DNA of 18,394 bases from positions 18,068 to 36,461 of the forward strand of contig DOSP01000068.1 of assembly GCA_003512175.1 (NCBI GenBank). The letters are read 5' to 3'. Under the pieces are notes generated by a model, which was given only the letters and a program-made list of their open reading frames with translations, had not been told where the DNA came from and did no database searches. Positions 1 to 7,089 of the stretch are shown here, piece after piece (the stretch's first letter is position 1; every line of letters begins with the position of its first letter). The position numbers were made by a program, and so were the translations under genes. The DNA comes from Candidatus Kerfeldbacteria bacterium (lineage in GTDB: Bacteria > Patescibacteriota > Patescibacteriia > UBA9570).

Positions 1-63
1 TGTCTGGCGCAGCGCCGTTCCGAGCATACCGTAGGCTCCAAATAGAACGAGCTTAGCGCTCAT
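1..63 (-). CDS. rfbD: dTDP-4-dehydrorhamnose reductase, N-terminal fragment (runs off the window)
   Basis: Only the first 21 codons are inside the window; the rest lies to the left. The visible residues form a hydrophobic beta strand followed by GAYGMLG, which is the GxxGxxG nucleotide-binding loop found at the very start of RmlD/RfbD reductases. This enzyme performs the last step of dTDP-L-rhamnose synthesis, reducing the 4-keto group with NAD(P)H. The ATG overlaps the end of rfbB by 11 nt, so the two are probably translationally coupled in one operon. The fragment is too short to exclude another Rossmann-fold epimerase or reductase, but its place after rfbA, rfbC and rfbB makes rfbD by far the best call. 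Confidence 0.8.
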   Translation of the reverse strand, partial: MSAKLVLFGAYGMLGTALRQT

Positions 64-1009
64 ACCAGGCCCGGTGATCCGTAAACCACTGAATGGTACA
101 CTGGAGGCCTTCACGCAGCGGTACCGTGGGCTGCCAACCTAACTCTCGCTCAATCTTAGTTGTATCCATGCCATAGCGCAGGTCGTGCCCCGGACGATCT
201 GGCACAAAGGTGATCATGTCTTCGGACATACCCATCAATTCAACAAGGAGCTTGGCCAAGCCAAGATTATCCGATTCCGCATGCCCACCCACACAATACG
301 TTTCGCCAATTTTTCCGCTCACTAAAATCAGTTCGATGGCTCGACAATGGTCTTCAACATAGAGCCAGTCGCGCACATTCACGCCGGTACCGTAGACTGG
401 GATTGGTTTACCCTGGAGCAAATTAGTAATTGCGAGCGGGATAAACTTCTCTGGATAATGCCACGGGCCATAGTTATTCGTGCAGTTGCTGATGGTCACT
501 GGCAAATCATACGTATCATGAAAGGCTCGCACTAAATGATCGGACGCTGCCTTGGAGGCTGAATAGGGACTATGCGGTTGGTAGGGACTAGCTTCACTAA
601 ATTTTTCAGCAGTGTCTAACGGCAACGTGCCAAAAACTTCATCAGTAGAGACATGATGAAAGCGTTTGCTATACTCGCGCGCCGCTTGCAGCAGGACACC
701 TGTGCCCATTACGTTGGTACGAATGAACGGAGCCGGTTCGGCAATCGAGCGATCAACATGCGATTCTGCAGCAAAGTGGACCACCGCATCACATTCATAG
801 ACCAATGGATTCACTGCGGCCGAATCACACACGTCCCCTTTAACGAACCGATAGTTCGGATGTGTCTCTAGATCAACTAGATTGGCGGTATTACCGGCAT
901 AGGTTAACGCATCCAGGTTCACAATCGAATCTGCTGGATGATGACTAAACCAATAACGAACAAAATTTGAACCAATAAACCCAGCGCCACCAGTGACTAA
1001 AAGCTTCAT
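53..1009 (-). CDS. rfbB: dTDP-glucose 4,6-dehydratase
   Basis: A 318-residue extended short-chain dehydrogenase converting dTDP-glucose to dTDP-4-keto-6-deoxyglucose, the second step of dTDP-rhamnose synthesis. The NAD-binding GGAGFIG loop is at residues 7-13. STDEVFG at 121-127 carries the Thr-Asp-Glu dehydration triad. YSASK at 149-153 gives the catalytic Tyr149 and Lys153. NNYGP (about 178-182) and RDW (about 213-215) match the sugar-nucleotide half of the family. The frame is open 22 codons further upstream, but the extra residues are polar, unlike the family, and would run into rfbC; the ATG at 1009 starts directly on MKLLVTGG. A weak AAAGG lies 5 nt before it, one of the few Shine-Dalgarno-like sequences in the window. 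It follows rfbC with a 1-nt gap and overlaps rfbD by 11 nt. Length is slightly short of the usual 340-360 residues. Confidence 0.96.
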   Translation of the reverse strand: MKLLVTGGAGFIGSNFVRYWFSHHPADSIVNLDALTYAGNTANLVDLETHPNYRFVKGDVCDSAAVNPLVYECDAVVHFAAESHVDRSIAEPAPFIRTNVMGTGVLLQAAREYSKRFHHVSTDEVFGTLPLDTAEKFSEASPYQPHSPYSASKAASDHLVRAFHDTYDLPVTISNCTNNYGPWHYPEKFIPLAITNLLQGKPIPVYGTGVNVRDWLYVEDHCRAIELILVSGKIGETYCVGGHAESDNLGLAKLLVELMGMSEDMITFVPDRPGHDLRYGMDTTKIERELGWQPTVPLREGLQCTIQWFTDHRAWYER

Positions 1010-1010
1010 G

Positions 1011-1532
1011 CTAGCCTTTGGTTTGTTGCCAAAGCTCTGCCCCGAAGTAATCCCATGGTAAGCGCAGCTCGTCATTTTCTTTGGGATCTGCCGAAAATTG
1101 TTGATTCACCAGATACAGCATGATGCTTGGGGTATTCCAGATATTAGCTGCGCCATGCGCTACGCCACGCGGAATCAAGACTAACTGACTTTTGCCAGCA
1201 CCCAGTACCATACGCATGAGGGCGCCCTTGGTTGCCGATTTCGGTCGAATGTCTTGCAAGGCCACGAGCATGCGATGGGATGGCGGTACAAACCAAATAT
1301 CATCCTGGTGCGTATGGATATGCCAGGCTTTAATGACACCCGGATCCATTTCTGAAAGGTTCAGTTGCTGCAAATCAAACTTGGGAAAGTGCGGCATGAC
1401 GTGTTTTGAAAACCGAGACAGTTCCAAAAAATATCCGCCATCATCCCGGAAGGTCGGCAAATCCACTATCTGGACACCAGCGATTTTTCGCTTTGGCGCA
1501 TAATTTTGTTTGGTGAGTGGTAATCTAGTCAT
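1011..1532 (-). CDS. rfbC: dTDP-4-dehydrorhamnose 3,5-epimerase-like cupin (divergent RmlC)
   Basis: A 173-residue single-domain cupin in the position expected for the epimerase acting on dTDP-4-keto-6-deoxyglucose. The family signature IPRGVAHG is at 120-127 and the presumed catalytic His is His71 in KAWHIH (68-73). A Tyr in the LY pair at 139-140 aligns with the catalytic acid. Several residues conserved in classical RmlC are changed: the DERG arginine is replaced (RDDGG at 29-33), QDNHS becomes QLNLS (56-60), and LRGLH becomes IKAWH (67-71). This resembles, from memory, a clade of RmlC-like cupins with a PGVVKAWH-type core that occurs in otherwise complete rhamnose operons. It lies 11 nt after the GGDEF gene and 1 nt before rfbB, with no clear ribosome binding site. 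Exact stereochemistry, or a 3,4-ketoisomerase role, cannot be decided from sequence alone. Confidence 0.82.
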   Translation of the reverse strand: MTRLPLTKQNYAPKRKIAGVQIVDLPTFRDDGGYFLELSRFSKHVMPHFPKFDLQQLNLSEMDPGVIKAWHIHTHQDDIWFVPPSHRMLVALQDIRPKSATKGALMRMVLGAGKSQLVLIPRGVAHGAANIWNTPSIMLYLVNQQFSADPKENDELRLPWDYFGAELWQQTKG

Positions 1533-1543
1533 ACGAAGAATAA

Positions 1544-2743
1544 TTATTTTTCATGTTCGGCAGCCGCCTGGCCAGTCTGGGCAATGGCTTTTCTTAAGTT
1601 TTCCTTAAACACGTCCGCCGCGACGTCACCAAATTTATTACGTAAATCTGCCATCACCGTGCTATTCGCGCGCATCACGGTATCTGCCCACACCTCCCAA
1701 GCAATTTCCTTATCCGCTGTCATAGTCTCATCCCAAACGGCAATTTGCATATGATCACCTCTGGTCATTCGTCGTTTGACCTCTTCAGCCGCTAACAAGG
1801 GACGTTCACGTAATCGATCGACAAAATCTTTAGAACTGACCGTAGGTATTTTTTTTAAGTCATCACCTGTAAACACCACCGCACCAATGCGGGCTTGAAT
1901 TGTATTTGCCGTGATCTTTTCTCCATATCGGCAATTCTCAACCACCGCTTGAATATGCTTAAGCATTTTATTGACCTCATTCTGTTTCACCCGACTGAGG
2001 ATCAATGTAAACTCATCACCACCAAAGTGGCAGCGAATATCATAACTACGAAAACCATCCTGCAATTCCTTGCCTAGTGGTGCTAACACTTGCTGATCAA
2101 CCACACCATTGCCAAACCGACTATTCAATTCCTTAAAGTGCATTATATCAACTTCAACTACCACCATGACTTCATCTGGGGTCCCCTCACGCAATAAGCG
2201 ATCCCGCTCGGCCACAAACCGATCCCGCACCGTGTCTGGATCATTGTGTAGACCCGTTTTCTTATTATACATTGCTTTACGTTCTAAGGTAGCATCGTGG
2301 TGGCTCGCTTGGGCCAGGTTGGTATTCAGTTCTGCTAGATATCCACCACCACGCTCACGCAATTCGTCATGAATGGTCGCTACTACTAATCCTGCTCCGT
2401 GGTGCAATGCCAGCAATCCTTTATCAAGATTACGGTGATCCAATGATGCATACAACAGTGTGATGTCATACTCCTTTAGACCAAGCTTCCAACCTCTGGT
2501 CTTGCGGACGGCCTCCAAGGCACTCTGTAAGAGAGCCTCGGCCGCTAATCGATCGTGATCGCGATTAAAGTACGAACGAGACCGTTCCCCTCCCATACGC
2601 TTAAGGGCCCGCTCAACAATGTCCTGCTGCTCGTCTGGTAAAGTTTCCAACGTTAGATGACTGATCATTTCACCCATTGACTTATCACGGCGTTCACGGG
2701 AACCTAGTCGCGGCAAGCCTATTGGACTAATTGGTTCGGTCAT
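1544..2743 (-). CDS. GGDEF-domain protein, probable cytoplasmic diguanylate cyclase
   Basis: A 399-residue soluble protein without a signal peptide or membrane segment. The GGDEF domain spans roughly residues 160-300. It opens with KKTGLHN (161-167), related to the family's LTGLxNR. It has a metal-binding Asp199 in the VDIMHFKELN strand and an intact GGDEF at 241-245. RSYD at 232-235 sits exactly five residues before GGDEF, the place of the allosteric RxxD I-site that binds cyclic-di-GMP. Residues 1-155 are charged and helical and match no sensor domain I recognise; about 300-399 is a further helical extension. The usual ND and GH after the first metal site read NS (207-208) and GN (211-212), a partial departure from consensus. 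Its ATG overlaps the rfbA stop as ATGA, arguing for translational coupling and for this start over Met23. Catalytic activity is likely but not proven; no EAL or HD-GYP partner is in the window. Confidence 0.88.
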   Translation of the reverse strand: MTEPISPIGLPRLGSRERRDKSMGEMISHLTLETLPDEQQDIVERALKRMGGERSRSYFNRDHDRLAAEALLQSALEAVRKTRGWKLGLKEYDITLLYASLDHRNLDKGLLALHHGAGLVVATIHDELRERGGGYLAELNTNLAQASHHDATLERKAMYNKKTGLHNDPDTVRDRFVAERDRLLREGTPDEVMVVVEVDIMHFKELNSRFGNGVVDQQVLAPLGKELQDGFRSYDIRCHFGGDEFTLILSRVKQNEVNKMLKHIQAVVENCRYGEKITANTIQARIGAVVFTGDDLKKIPTVSSKDFVDRLRERPLLAAEEVKRRMTRGDHMQIAVWDETMTADKEIAWEVWADTVMRANSTVMADLRNKFGDVAADVFKENLRKAIAQTGQAAAEHEK

Positions 2744-3450
2744 TGCAATGAACGGCGGCGAAACTCGGCCGCTTTAAATAAACTCTCAAACGTTCCGGCA
2801 TCAATCCACTCACCAGTAATTTTTCCGGCTGTCAATTGGCCTTTACTCAGATAAACATTGTTCAAATCAGTAATTTCTAATTCACCCCGGGCCGATGGCT
2901 TAATCGTGCGAATCACATCAAATACATCTGTGCCGTAAATATATACGCCCGTTTGCGCTAAGTTACTTTTCGGTTGCTTGGGTTTTTCTTCAATACTGAG
3001 CACGCGGCCAGATGGATTCATTTCGACCACACCAAACCGTTCCGCGTCTGGGACTTCCTTGACGAAGATTCTGGCGCCGGAGGTAAACTGACGCACATCC
3101 TCGCTGAAGTCATATTCGTAGATATTATCACCCAAGATCATCATACAGCTATCACCACCCACAAACGTCTCGGCCAGTGATAACCCTTGGGCTAAGCCAG
3201 CCGGTTTATCCTGAATTTCATAGGTAAAACGGCAGCCAAATTGCGTGCCAGAACCGAGATAATTTAAAAAATCTCCAGCATGCTCTGGTGCAGCGATAAT
3301 CAGAATTTCTGTGATACCGGCCTTAAGTAAGGTCTGCAGCGGAAAATAAATCATTGGCTGATCATAAATAGCCAATAACTGCTTACTAGTCACTTTGGTT
3401 AATGGGGATAATCGTGAACCGCTACCGCCGGCTAGAATGATTCCTTTCAT
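2740..3450 (-). CDS. rfbA: glucose-1-phosphate thymidylyltransferase, short form
   Basis: Makes dTDP-glucose from glucose-1-phosphate and dTTP, the entry step to dTDP-rhamnose. The 236 residues contain the nucleotidyltransferase loop GGSGSRL at 8-14 (GSRL instead of the common GTRL), SKQLLAIYDQPMI with Lys23 from 22, LGDN with Asp108 at 106-109, EEKP at 154-157, a GVYIYG strand at 168-173, and WIDAGT with the metal-binding Asp217 at 215-220. It is about 50 residues shorter than enterobacterial RmlA and lacks their C-terminal allosteric extension, like the short forms of many Gram-positive and archaeal enzymes. An in-frame Met 12 codons upstream is rejected because MKGIILAGG is the family start. 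The start overlaps the upstream small membrane gene by 29 nt, and the end overlaps the GGDEF gene by 4 nt. Confidence 0.95.
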   Translation of the reverse strand: MKGIILAGGSGSRLSPLTKVTSKQLLAIYDQPMIYFPLQTLLKAGITEILIIAAPEHAGDFLNYLGSGTQFGCRFTYEIQDKPAGLAQGLSLAETFVGGDSCMMILGDNIYEYDFSEDVRQFTSGARIFVKEVPDAERFGVVEMNPSGRVLSIEEKPKQPKSNLAQTGVYIYGTDVFDVIRTIKPSARGELEITDLNNVYLSKGQLTAGKITGEWIDAGTFESLFKAAEFRRRSLQ

Positions 3451-3613
3451 AGCGAGAAACGTACCACAAAATAGCCAAATTAGCAAGCCACACCCAGCCG
3501 AAAGCAGTGAGGGGCCAAAGCACAGAAATAAAACCTGTGGTCAAGGCATTTCCAATCCACGCCAGCAGTAACCACACGGTGAAGGCGATGGTTGTGTCAC
3601 GCCAATAGGGCAT
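3422..3613 (-). CDS. small two-helix membrane protein, unknown function
   Basis: A 63-residue protein with two predicted membrane helices, roughly residues 8-27 and 33-52, rich in Trp, Leu and Ala, followed by a polar, basic tail (RYERNHSSRR). I do not recognise a family. An open start eight codons upstream exists, but the ATG used here forms a TAATG junction with the stop of the preceding secreted-protein gene, the typical stop-start coupling of this locus. At its far end it runs 29 nt into rfbA. Without it, about 160 nt between the secreted-protein gene and rfbA would be empty, which would be out of character here. It could be a small subunit or anchor for the secreted protein, or an accessory to a membrane glycosyltransferase; both are guesses. 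Confidence 0.68.
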   Translation of the reverse strand: MPYWRDTTIAFTVWLLLAWIGNALTTGFISVLWPLTAFGWVWLANLAILWYVSRYERNHSSRR

Positions 3614-5088
3614 TAGTTTCCAAATATTTTTTTCCATAGGTAGGTGATAGTAATAGGGTGTTGTACGGCAACAACGGTGATAGAGCGTACTTTAATTCCA
3701 AGTGAGGTTGTTTCTAAACCGGGCGCAGACAGCAGAAATTCCAGTTCATTCGGTCGTCGTTGATCAATACCCGTTAAATCAAAGGTGGCAGTCGCAGTAG
3801 TCCAGCTGCGTAGCCGAGTTGGCCCGGTATATTGCCCGCTGAGCACATAACTCAACCCGTCGGGGTCAGTGTATTGGCTAATCGGGCGCAATCCAAACCA
3901 GGGATCAAAGGCTTCCGCACCGGGCAGGGCAAAATACGAATCTGATAGCGCGAGCGTATCGTTCTGTGGGATCGTCACCGCATAGTCATACTGTGGAATT
4001 GGGTTTATCCAGGTATATGGCGTATTCACTTTATTGACATGCAACAAACGATTATACATGGTCAGATCACCTACACCATATGGATGCTTAGCCACCACGG
4101 TCAGCCAATTACTGTCGGATTGCAACGTTGTCGGTGTGAGATTCAACTGCGCACCGGTCGCTACGTATTCTTCACTCCCAGCCAGATGAATGGATTTGCT
4201 AATCACAAAGCGTTCTTGGTCGGATTGAATAGCGGTGATCAAAATATCATCATTCGTTTCAACCTTGATGTGGTAGACACCATCAGTTACATTCGGTACG
4301 GCTAGCTGAAGTGATCGTGGACCAGTCGATTGTCCGGTGATACCGATCTCACCATCATCAGCCAGAATTTCCTGAGCAATGAATTGATCCTGTTGGTAGA
4401 GAGCAACAGTAACCGGATCTTCCCCGCTGGTATAGTTAATATCTTCGACTGTAACTTGAACAGTGAGCGTTTCAGCGGCCGCGTACGTGTAAAATTCATG
4501 CGCCCCGCGCAACGTCGTGGTGATGTGACTACCATTGGTTGAATTCGCCTGGTAACTGGGGTCAGTAAAAGCTAGATCGGGCGAGATCAAATAACTACCA
4601 CCTCGTACGGTCGTCGGTGGTTTGGCTAGAAATTCCTCAATTGAAGTGTAGGTTGGATCACGCTGCAAGAGGATGTATTGATCATTTTCTATGCGATCCC
4701 AGTCGCTATTATCTACCAATTTATTTTCCAAGGGCTGTAACGTGTAATCAAACAACTCTGGATCAGCCGTGCGTTTCACGCCTAATTCAACAAGAGTTTG
4801 ACTGGGATTTTGATATTCTAGCTGCACAGTGACCGCATCATAGGCACCAGGTAATGTAACGGTAGTATAGGCCGGACCATTGACGATGCGCTGGTAGGTT
4901 TCACCATTCGACAAATTTTCTTCACGATCTAACGCCCGACCATGTGGGCCAAATAAATCGATGGCTTGCGGTGTTGTGCGAAAATTGTACGTCAATTCCA
5001 ACGTGCCATCCCCACCCACGTAGGCGTAAGCGGCATAGGAAAAACTCAACATGATCACTGCACCCAACACCAGCCGATACCACTTCAT
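3613..5088 (-). CDS. secreted beta-rich protein, unknown function
   Basis: A 491-residue extracytoplasmic protein heading the rhamnose operon. The N-terminus is a classical signal peptide: MKWYR, a hydrophobic stretch to about residue 18, and an AYA site near residue 22. The mature part is rich in Thr, Ser, Tyr, Asn and Asp with alternating beta patterns and several possible immunoglobulin- or jelly-roll-like units (for example around 60-110, 200-290 and 300-400), typical of surface adhesins, S-layer-associated proteins or carbohydrate-binding modules. There is no LPXTG motif and no convincing C-terminal membrane anchor; the last 23 residues are mildly hydrophobic and end KKIFGN. The start at 5088 is chosen over an in-frame Met 12 codons upstream because the signal peptide begins here and a good promoter puts its transcription start next to this ATG. 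It may be a substrate or receptor of the glycan made next door (inference). Confidence 0.72.
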   Translation of the reverse strand: MKWYRLVLGAVIMLSFSYAAYAYVGGDGTLELTYNFRTTPQAIDLFGPHGRALDREENLSNGETYQRIVNGPAYTTVTLPGAYDAVTVQLEYQNPSQTLVELGVKRTADPELFDYTLQPLENKLVDNSDWDRIENDQYILLQRDPTYTSIEEFLAKPPTTVRGGSYLISPDLAFTDPSYQANSTNGSHITTTLRGAHEFYTYAAAETLTVQVTVEDINYTSGEDPVTVALYQQDQFIAQEILADDGEIGITGQSTGPRSLQLAVPNVTDGVYHIKVETNDDILITAIQSDQERFVISKSIHLAGSEEYVATGAQLNLTPTTLQSDSNWLTVVAKHPYGVGDLTMYNRLLHVNKVNTPYTWINPIPQYDYAVTIPQNDTLALSDSYFALPGAEAFDPWFGLRPISQYTDPDGLSYVLSGQYTGPTRLRSWTTATATFDLTGIDQRRPNELEFLLSAPGLETTSLGIKVRSITVVAVQHPITITYLWKKIFGN

Positions 5089-5095
5089 GCGAGCT

Positions 5096-5124
5096 AGTAT
5101 ATCTGCCTTGCCAAAATGGCGCAA
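5096..5124 (-). promoter_or_regulatory. Sigma70-type promoter of the secreted-protein/rhamnose operon
   Basis: Read on the minus strand, TTGCGC (5124-5119) and TATACT (5101-5096) are separated by exactly 17 nt. Only 7 nt separate the -10 box from the ATG at 5088, so transcription should start on or within a base or two of the start codon, giving a leaderless mRNA. No Shine-Dalgarno sequence is present. The element interleaves with the promoter of the divergent glycosyltransferase operon. Confidence 0.68.
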
Positions 5125-5136
5125 TAGTGGTATAGT
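5108..5136 (+). promoter_or_regulatory. Sigma70-type promoter of the glycosyltransferase operon
   Basis: TTGCCA (5108-5113) and TATAGT (5131-5136) have a 17-nt spacer, each one or two bases from consensus. Eleven nt separate the -10 box from the ATG at 5148, so the leader would be about 5 nt and cannot hold a ribosome binding site. Its -35 box lies in the spacer of the opposite promoter and the opposite -35 box lies in its own spacer, so the two promoters cannot be occupied at once. Confidence 0.72.
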
Positions 5137-5147
5137 CTGCCTGTTTT

Positions 5148-6074
5148 ATGCATAGTGTAGTCGTCCCAATTCATAACGAAGCTGCGTCCATCGTGGAGCT
5201 GCATCAGCGTTTAGTACAGGTGATGTCGAAACTCCAACAGCCGTTTGAGCTGATTTTTGTGAATGACGGTAGTACGGATGAATCCGATTCCATCCTCAAG
5301 GGGCTGCAGCCGCTAACGACTATTACGTTTCGCAAAAATTTTGGTCAGACCGCCGCACTGGACGCTGGTATCAAACAGGCTAAAGGTGATTTGGTGATCA
5401 CCTTAGACGGAGATTTACAGAATCCACCAGAAGAAATTCCCAAATTGATTGAGTATTTGCACCAGCACCAACTCGATGTCGTATCCGGCTGGCGCAAGGA
5501 ACGTAAAGACAACATCATGAAAAAAATTGTCTCTCGTGGGGCGCACCGCTTACGATCATTGTTTCTCAATGATGGGATTCATGATTCCGGTTGTACCTTG
5601 AAAGTGTACCGGCGCAGTTGTTTTCAAGATGTGGATTTACACGGTGAAAGCCATCGGTTTATTCCGGCCATTTTGAAATTATATGGTTTTTCGGTTGGTG
5701 AAGTGCCAGTGGAACATCGCCCACGGCAGGCCGGGCGAACCAATTATTCCAATAATCGTATCCTCAAGGGGTTTGTCGATATTATTGGCTTATGGTTCTG
5801 GCGAAATTATTCACACCGGCCATTGCATTTGTTTGGCGGCCTCGGCGTGACGTTAGTAGCACTCGGTATGGCACTGTTAGTTGTGCTAGCGGTTTTGCGG
5901 TTAGCATGGCAATATCCCCTATCCACCAGTATCTGGCCCTTGGTGGCGGTGTTGAGTATTGTGGCTGGTCTGCAGCTGTTTATTACTGGATTAGTGGCTG
6001 AAGTTCTGACCAAAACCTATTATCGTGAAGGCCGTACACCCTACACCGTCAAATCTGTCAGCCGGCATGACTAA
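5148..6074 (+). CDS. Polyprenyl-phosphate glycosyltransferase (GT2, DPMS/ArnC/GtrB-like)
   Basis: Transfers a single sugar from a nucleotide sugar to a polyprenyl phosphate at the inner membrane face, by family analogy. The GT-A domain occupies about 1-215: VVVPIHNE (4-11), VNDGSTD (38-44), the catalytic LDGDLQNPPEEI (86-97, DxD at 87-89), then HRFIP (169-173) and RPRQAGRTNY (191-200), all hallmarks of dolichol-phosphate-mannose-synthase relatives. Two C-terminal membrane helices (about 228-252 and 262-286) match the GtrB/ArnC layout. Total length of 308 is normal. It heads a six-gene plus-strand operon and overlaps the next gene by 8 nt. The lipid-linked sugar could be the donor for the GT-C enzyme encoded at 10678-12126 (inference). 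The sugar identity cannot be read from the sequence. Confidence 0.9.
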   Translation: MHSVVVPIHNEAASIVELHQRLVQVMSKLQQPFELIFVNDGSTDESDSILKGLQPLTTITFRKNFGQTAALDAGIKQAKGDLVITLDGDLQNPPEEIPKLIEYLHQHQLDVVSGWRKERKDNIMKKIVSRGAHRLRSLFLNDGIHDSGCTLKVYRRSCFQDVDLHGESHRFIPAILKLYGFSVGEVPVEHRPRQAGRTNYSNNRILKGFVDIIGLWFWRNYSHRPLHLFGGLGVTLVALGMALLVVLAVLRLAWQYPLSTSIWPLVAVLSIVAGLQLFITGLVAEVLTKTYYREGRTPYTVKSVSRHD

Positions 6075-7089
6075 GCCAACTGTGTTGGTGATTGCACCGA
6101 CGCCATATTTTTCAGATCGTGGTTGCCATATTCGCATCTACGAGGAACTCAAATTAATTGAACAGTTTGGGTATCAAGCCCAACTTGTGACCTATCCCCT
6201 TGGCCGAGACTTGGGAGCGGTGACGATTCATCGGACAAAATCTTTACCATGGTATCATAAAACCACGGCCGGACCAGCCTTAAGTAAACTACTGTTGGAT
6301 GTGTTTTTACTCGTGCTAGCCAGACGAATAACAAAACAGTTACGACCACAGATCATTCATGCTCATCTTGCCGAAAGCATGTTGATTGCCTGTTGGTTAA
6401 AACTGCAATGGCGTATTCCTATTGTACTTGATTTACAAAGCGTGTTTGATATCGAATTAAAAAGTTATGGTGGCATGTGGAAGATATGCGCACCAATTGC
6501 AAAACTCTACGAGCGATGGGCCATTGCTCAAGCAGACCATGTGATCGTCAGTAATGAAGCTGCTGCCAAAATTTTAAAAGAACGGTATCCTGATAGACCG
6601 GTTGTGGTATTGGCAGATGGTATCGGCCAAGTCCAGACTACACCGATCGAAAAAACCTATGACATTGTCTACAGCGGTGGGCTCGGCAAACAAAAAGGGA
6701 CTGATCAACTTATCGATATCTTGAAAAAAGTTTCTACAAAAAATATCTTAATTATTGCCAGTGATCCCGGTGATGTTTGGAAAAAGAAATTACGGTATCG
6801 TACTTGGATAAATCGGATACCCTACGAAGAACTATTGCCCACATTGGCCCAAGCTAAAATCGGTATTGAACCGAAGCCAATTGAATCAACCGAGGGCAGC
6901 GCCAAAGAGCTGAATTATATGGCCGCTGGAGTTGTGCCGGCACATACCAGTGACGACGTACAAAAATTACTCAATGATGAAACCTGGTATGAAAAAAGAC
7001 ATTTTGAAATTTCGCAAAATATTTCGGACCATTTATGGAGCCGTCAACAACTGACTCTAAAAAAAGTGTATGAGTCTTGTACGACGTAA
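6067..7089 (+). CDS. GT4-family glycosyltransferase
   Basis: A 340-residue GT-B fold enzyme. The N-terminal domain starts VLVIAPTPYFSDRG (6-19), with the conserved Gly-rich acceptor turn and IIHAH at 96-100. The C-terminal donor domain begins near 195 with YDIVYSGGLGKQKG (198-211), the usual start of the second Rossmann half, and has EGSAKELNYMAAG at 276-288, the E-x7-E region contacting the nucleotide sugar. The sequence supports the family but not donor or acceptor. An in-frame start 14 codons earlier would give polar residues before the first strand and a 50-nt overlap, so the ATG at 6067, overlapping the previous stop by 8 nt, is preferred. It overlaps the following flippase gene by 20 nt. 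It is likely to add one residue to a lipid-linked glycan in the cytoplasm. Confidence 0.87.
   Translation: MTKPTVLVIAPTPYFSDRGCHIRIYEELKLIEQFGYQAQLVTYPLGRDLGAVTIHRTKSLPWYHKTTAGPALSKLLLDVFLLVLARRITKQLRPQIIHAHLAESMLIACWLKLQWRIPIVLDLQSVFDIELKSYGGMWKICAPIAKLYERWAIAQADHVIVSNEAAAKILKERYPDRPVVVLADGIGQVQTTPIEKTYDIVYSGGLGKQKGTDQLIDILKKVSTKNILIIASDPGDVWKKKLRYRTWINRIPYEELLPTLAQAKIGIEPKPIESTEGSAKELNYMAAGVVPAHTSDDVQKLLNDETWYEKRHFEISQNISDHLWSRQQLTLKKVYESCTT

Noticed and set aside
1010..1075. A longer rfbB start 22 codons upstream of the chosen ATG.
   Set aside because: The extra residues are polar, overlap rfbC, and precede the universal family start MKLLVTGGAGFIG.
3614..3637. A longer start for the small membrane protein, eight codons upstream.
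   Set aside because: The inner ATG makes a TAATG junction with the secreted-protein stop, which fits the coupling seen throughout; the longer form would overlap by 25 nt.
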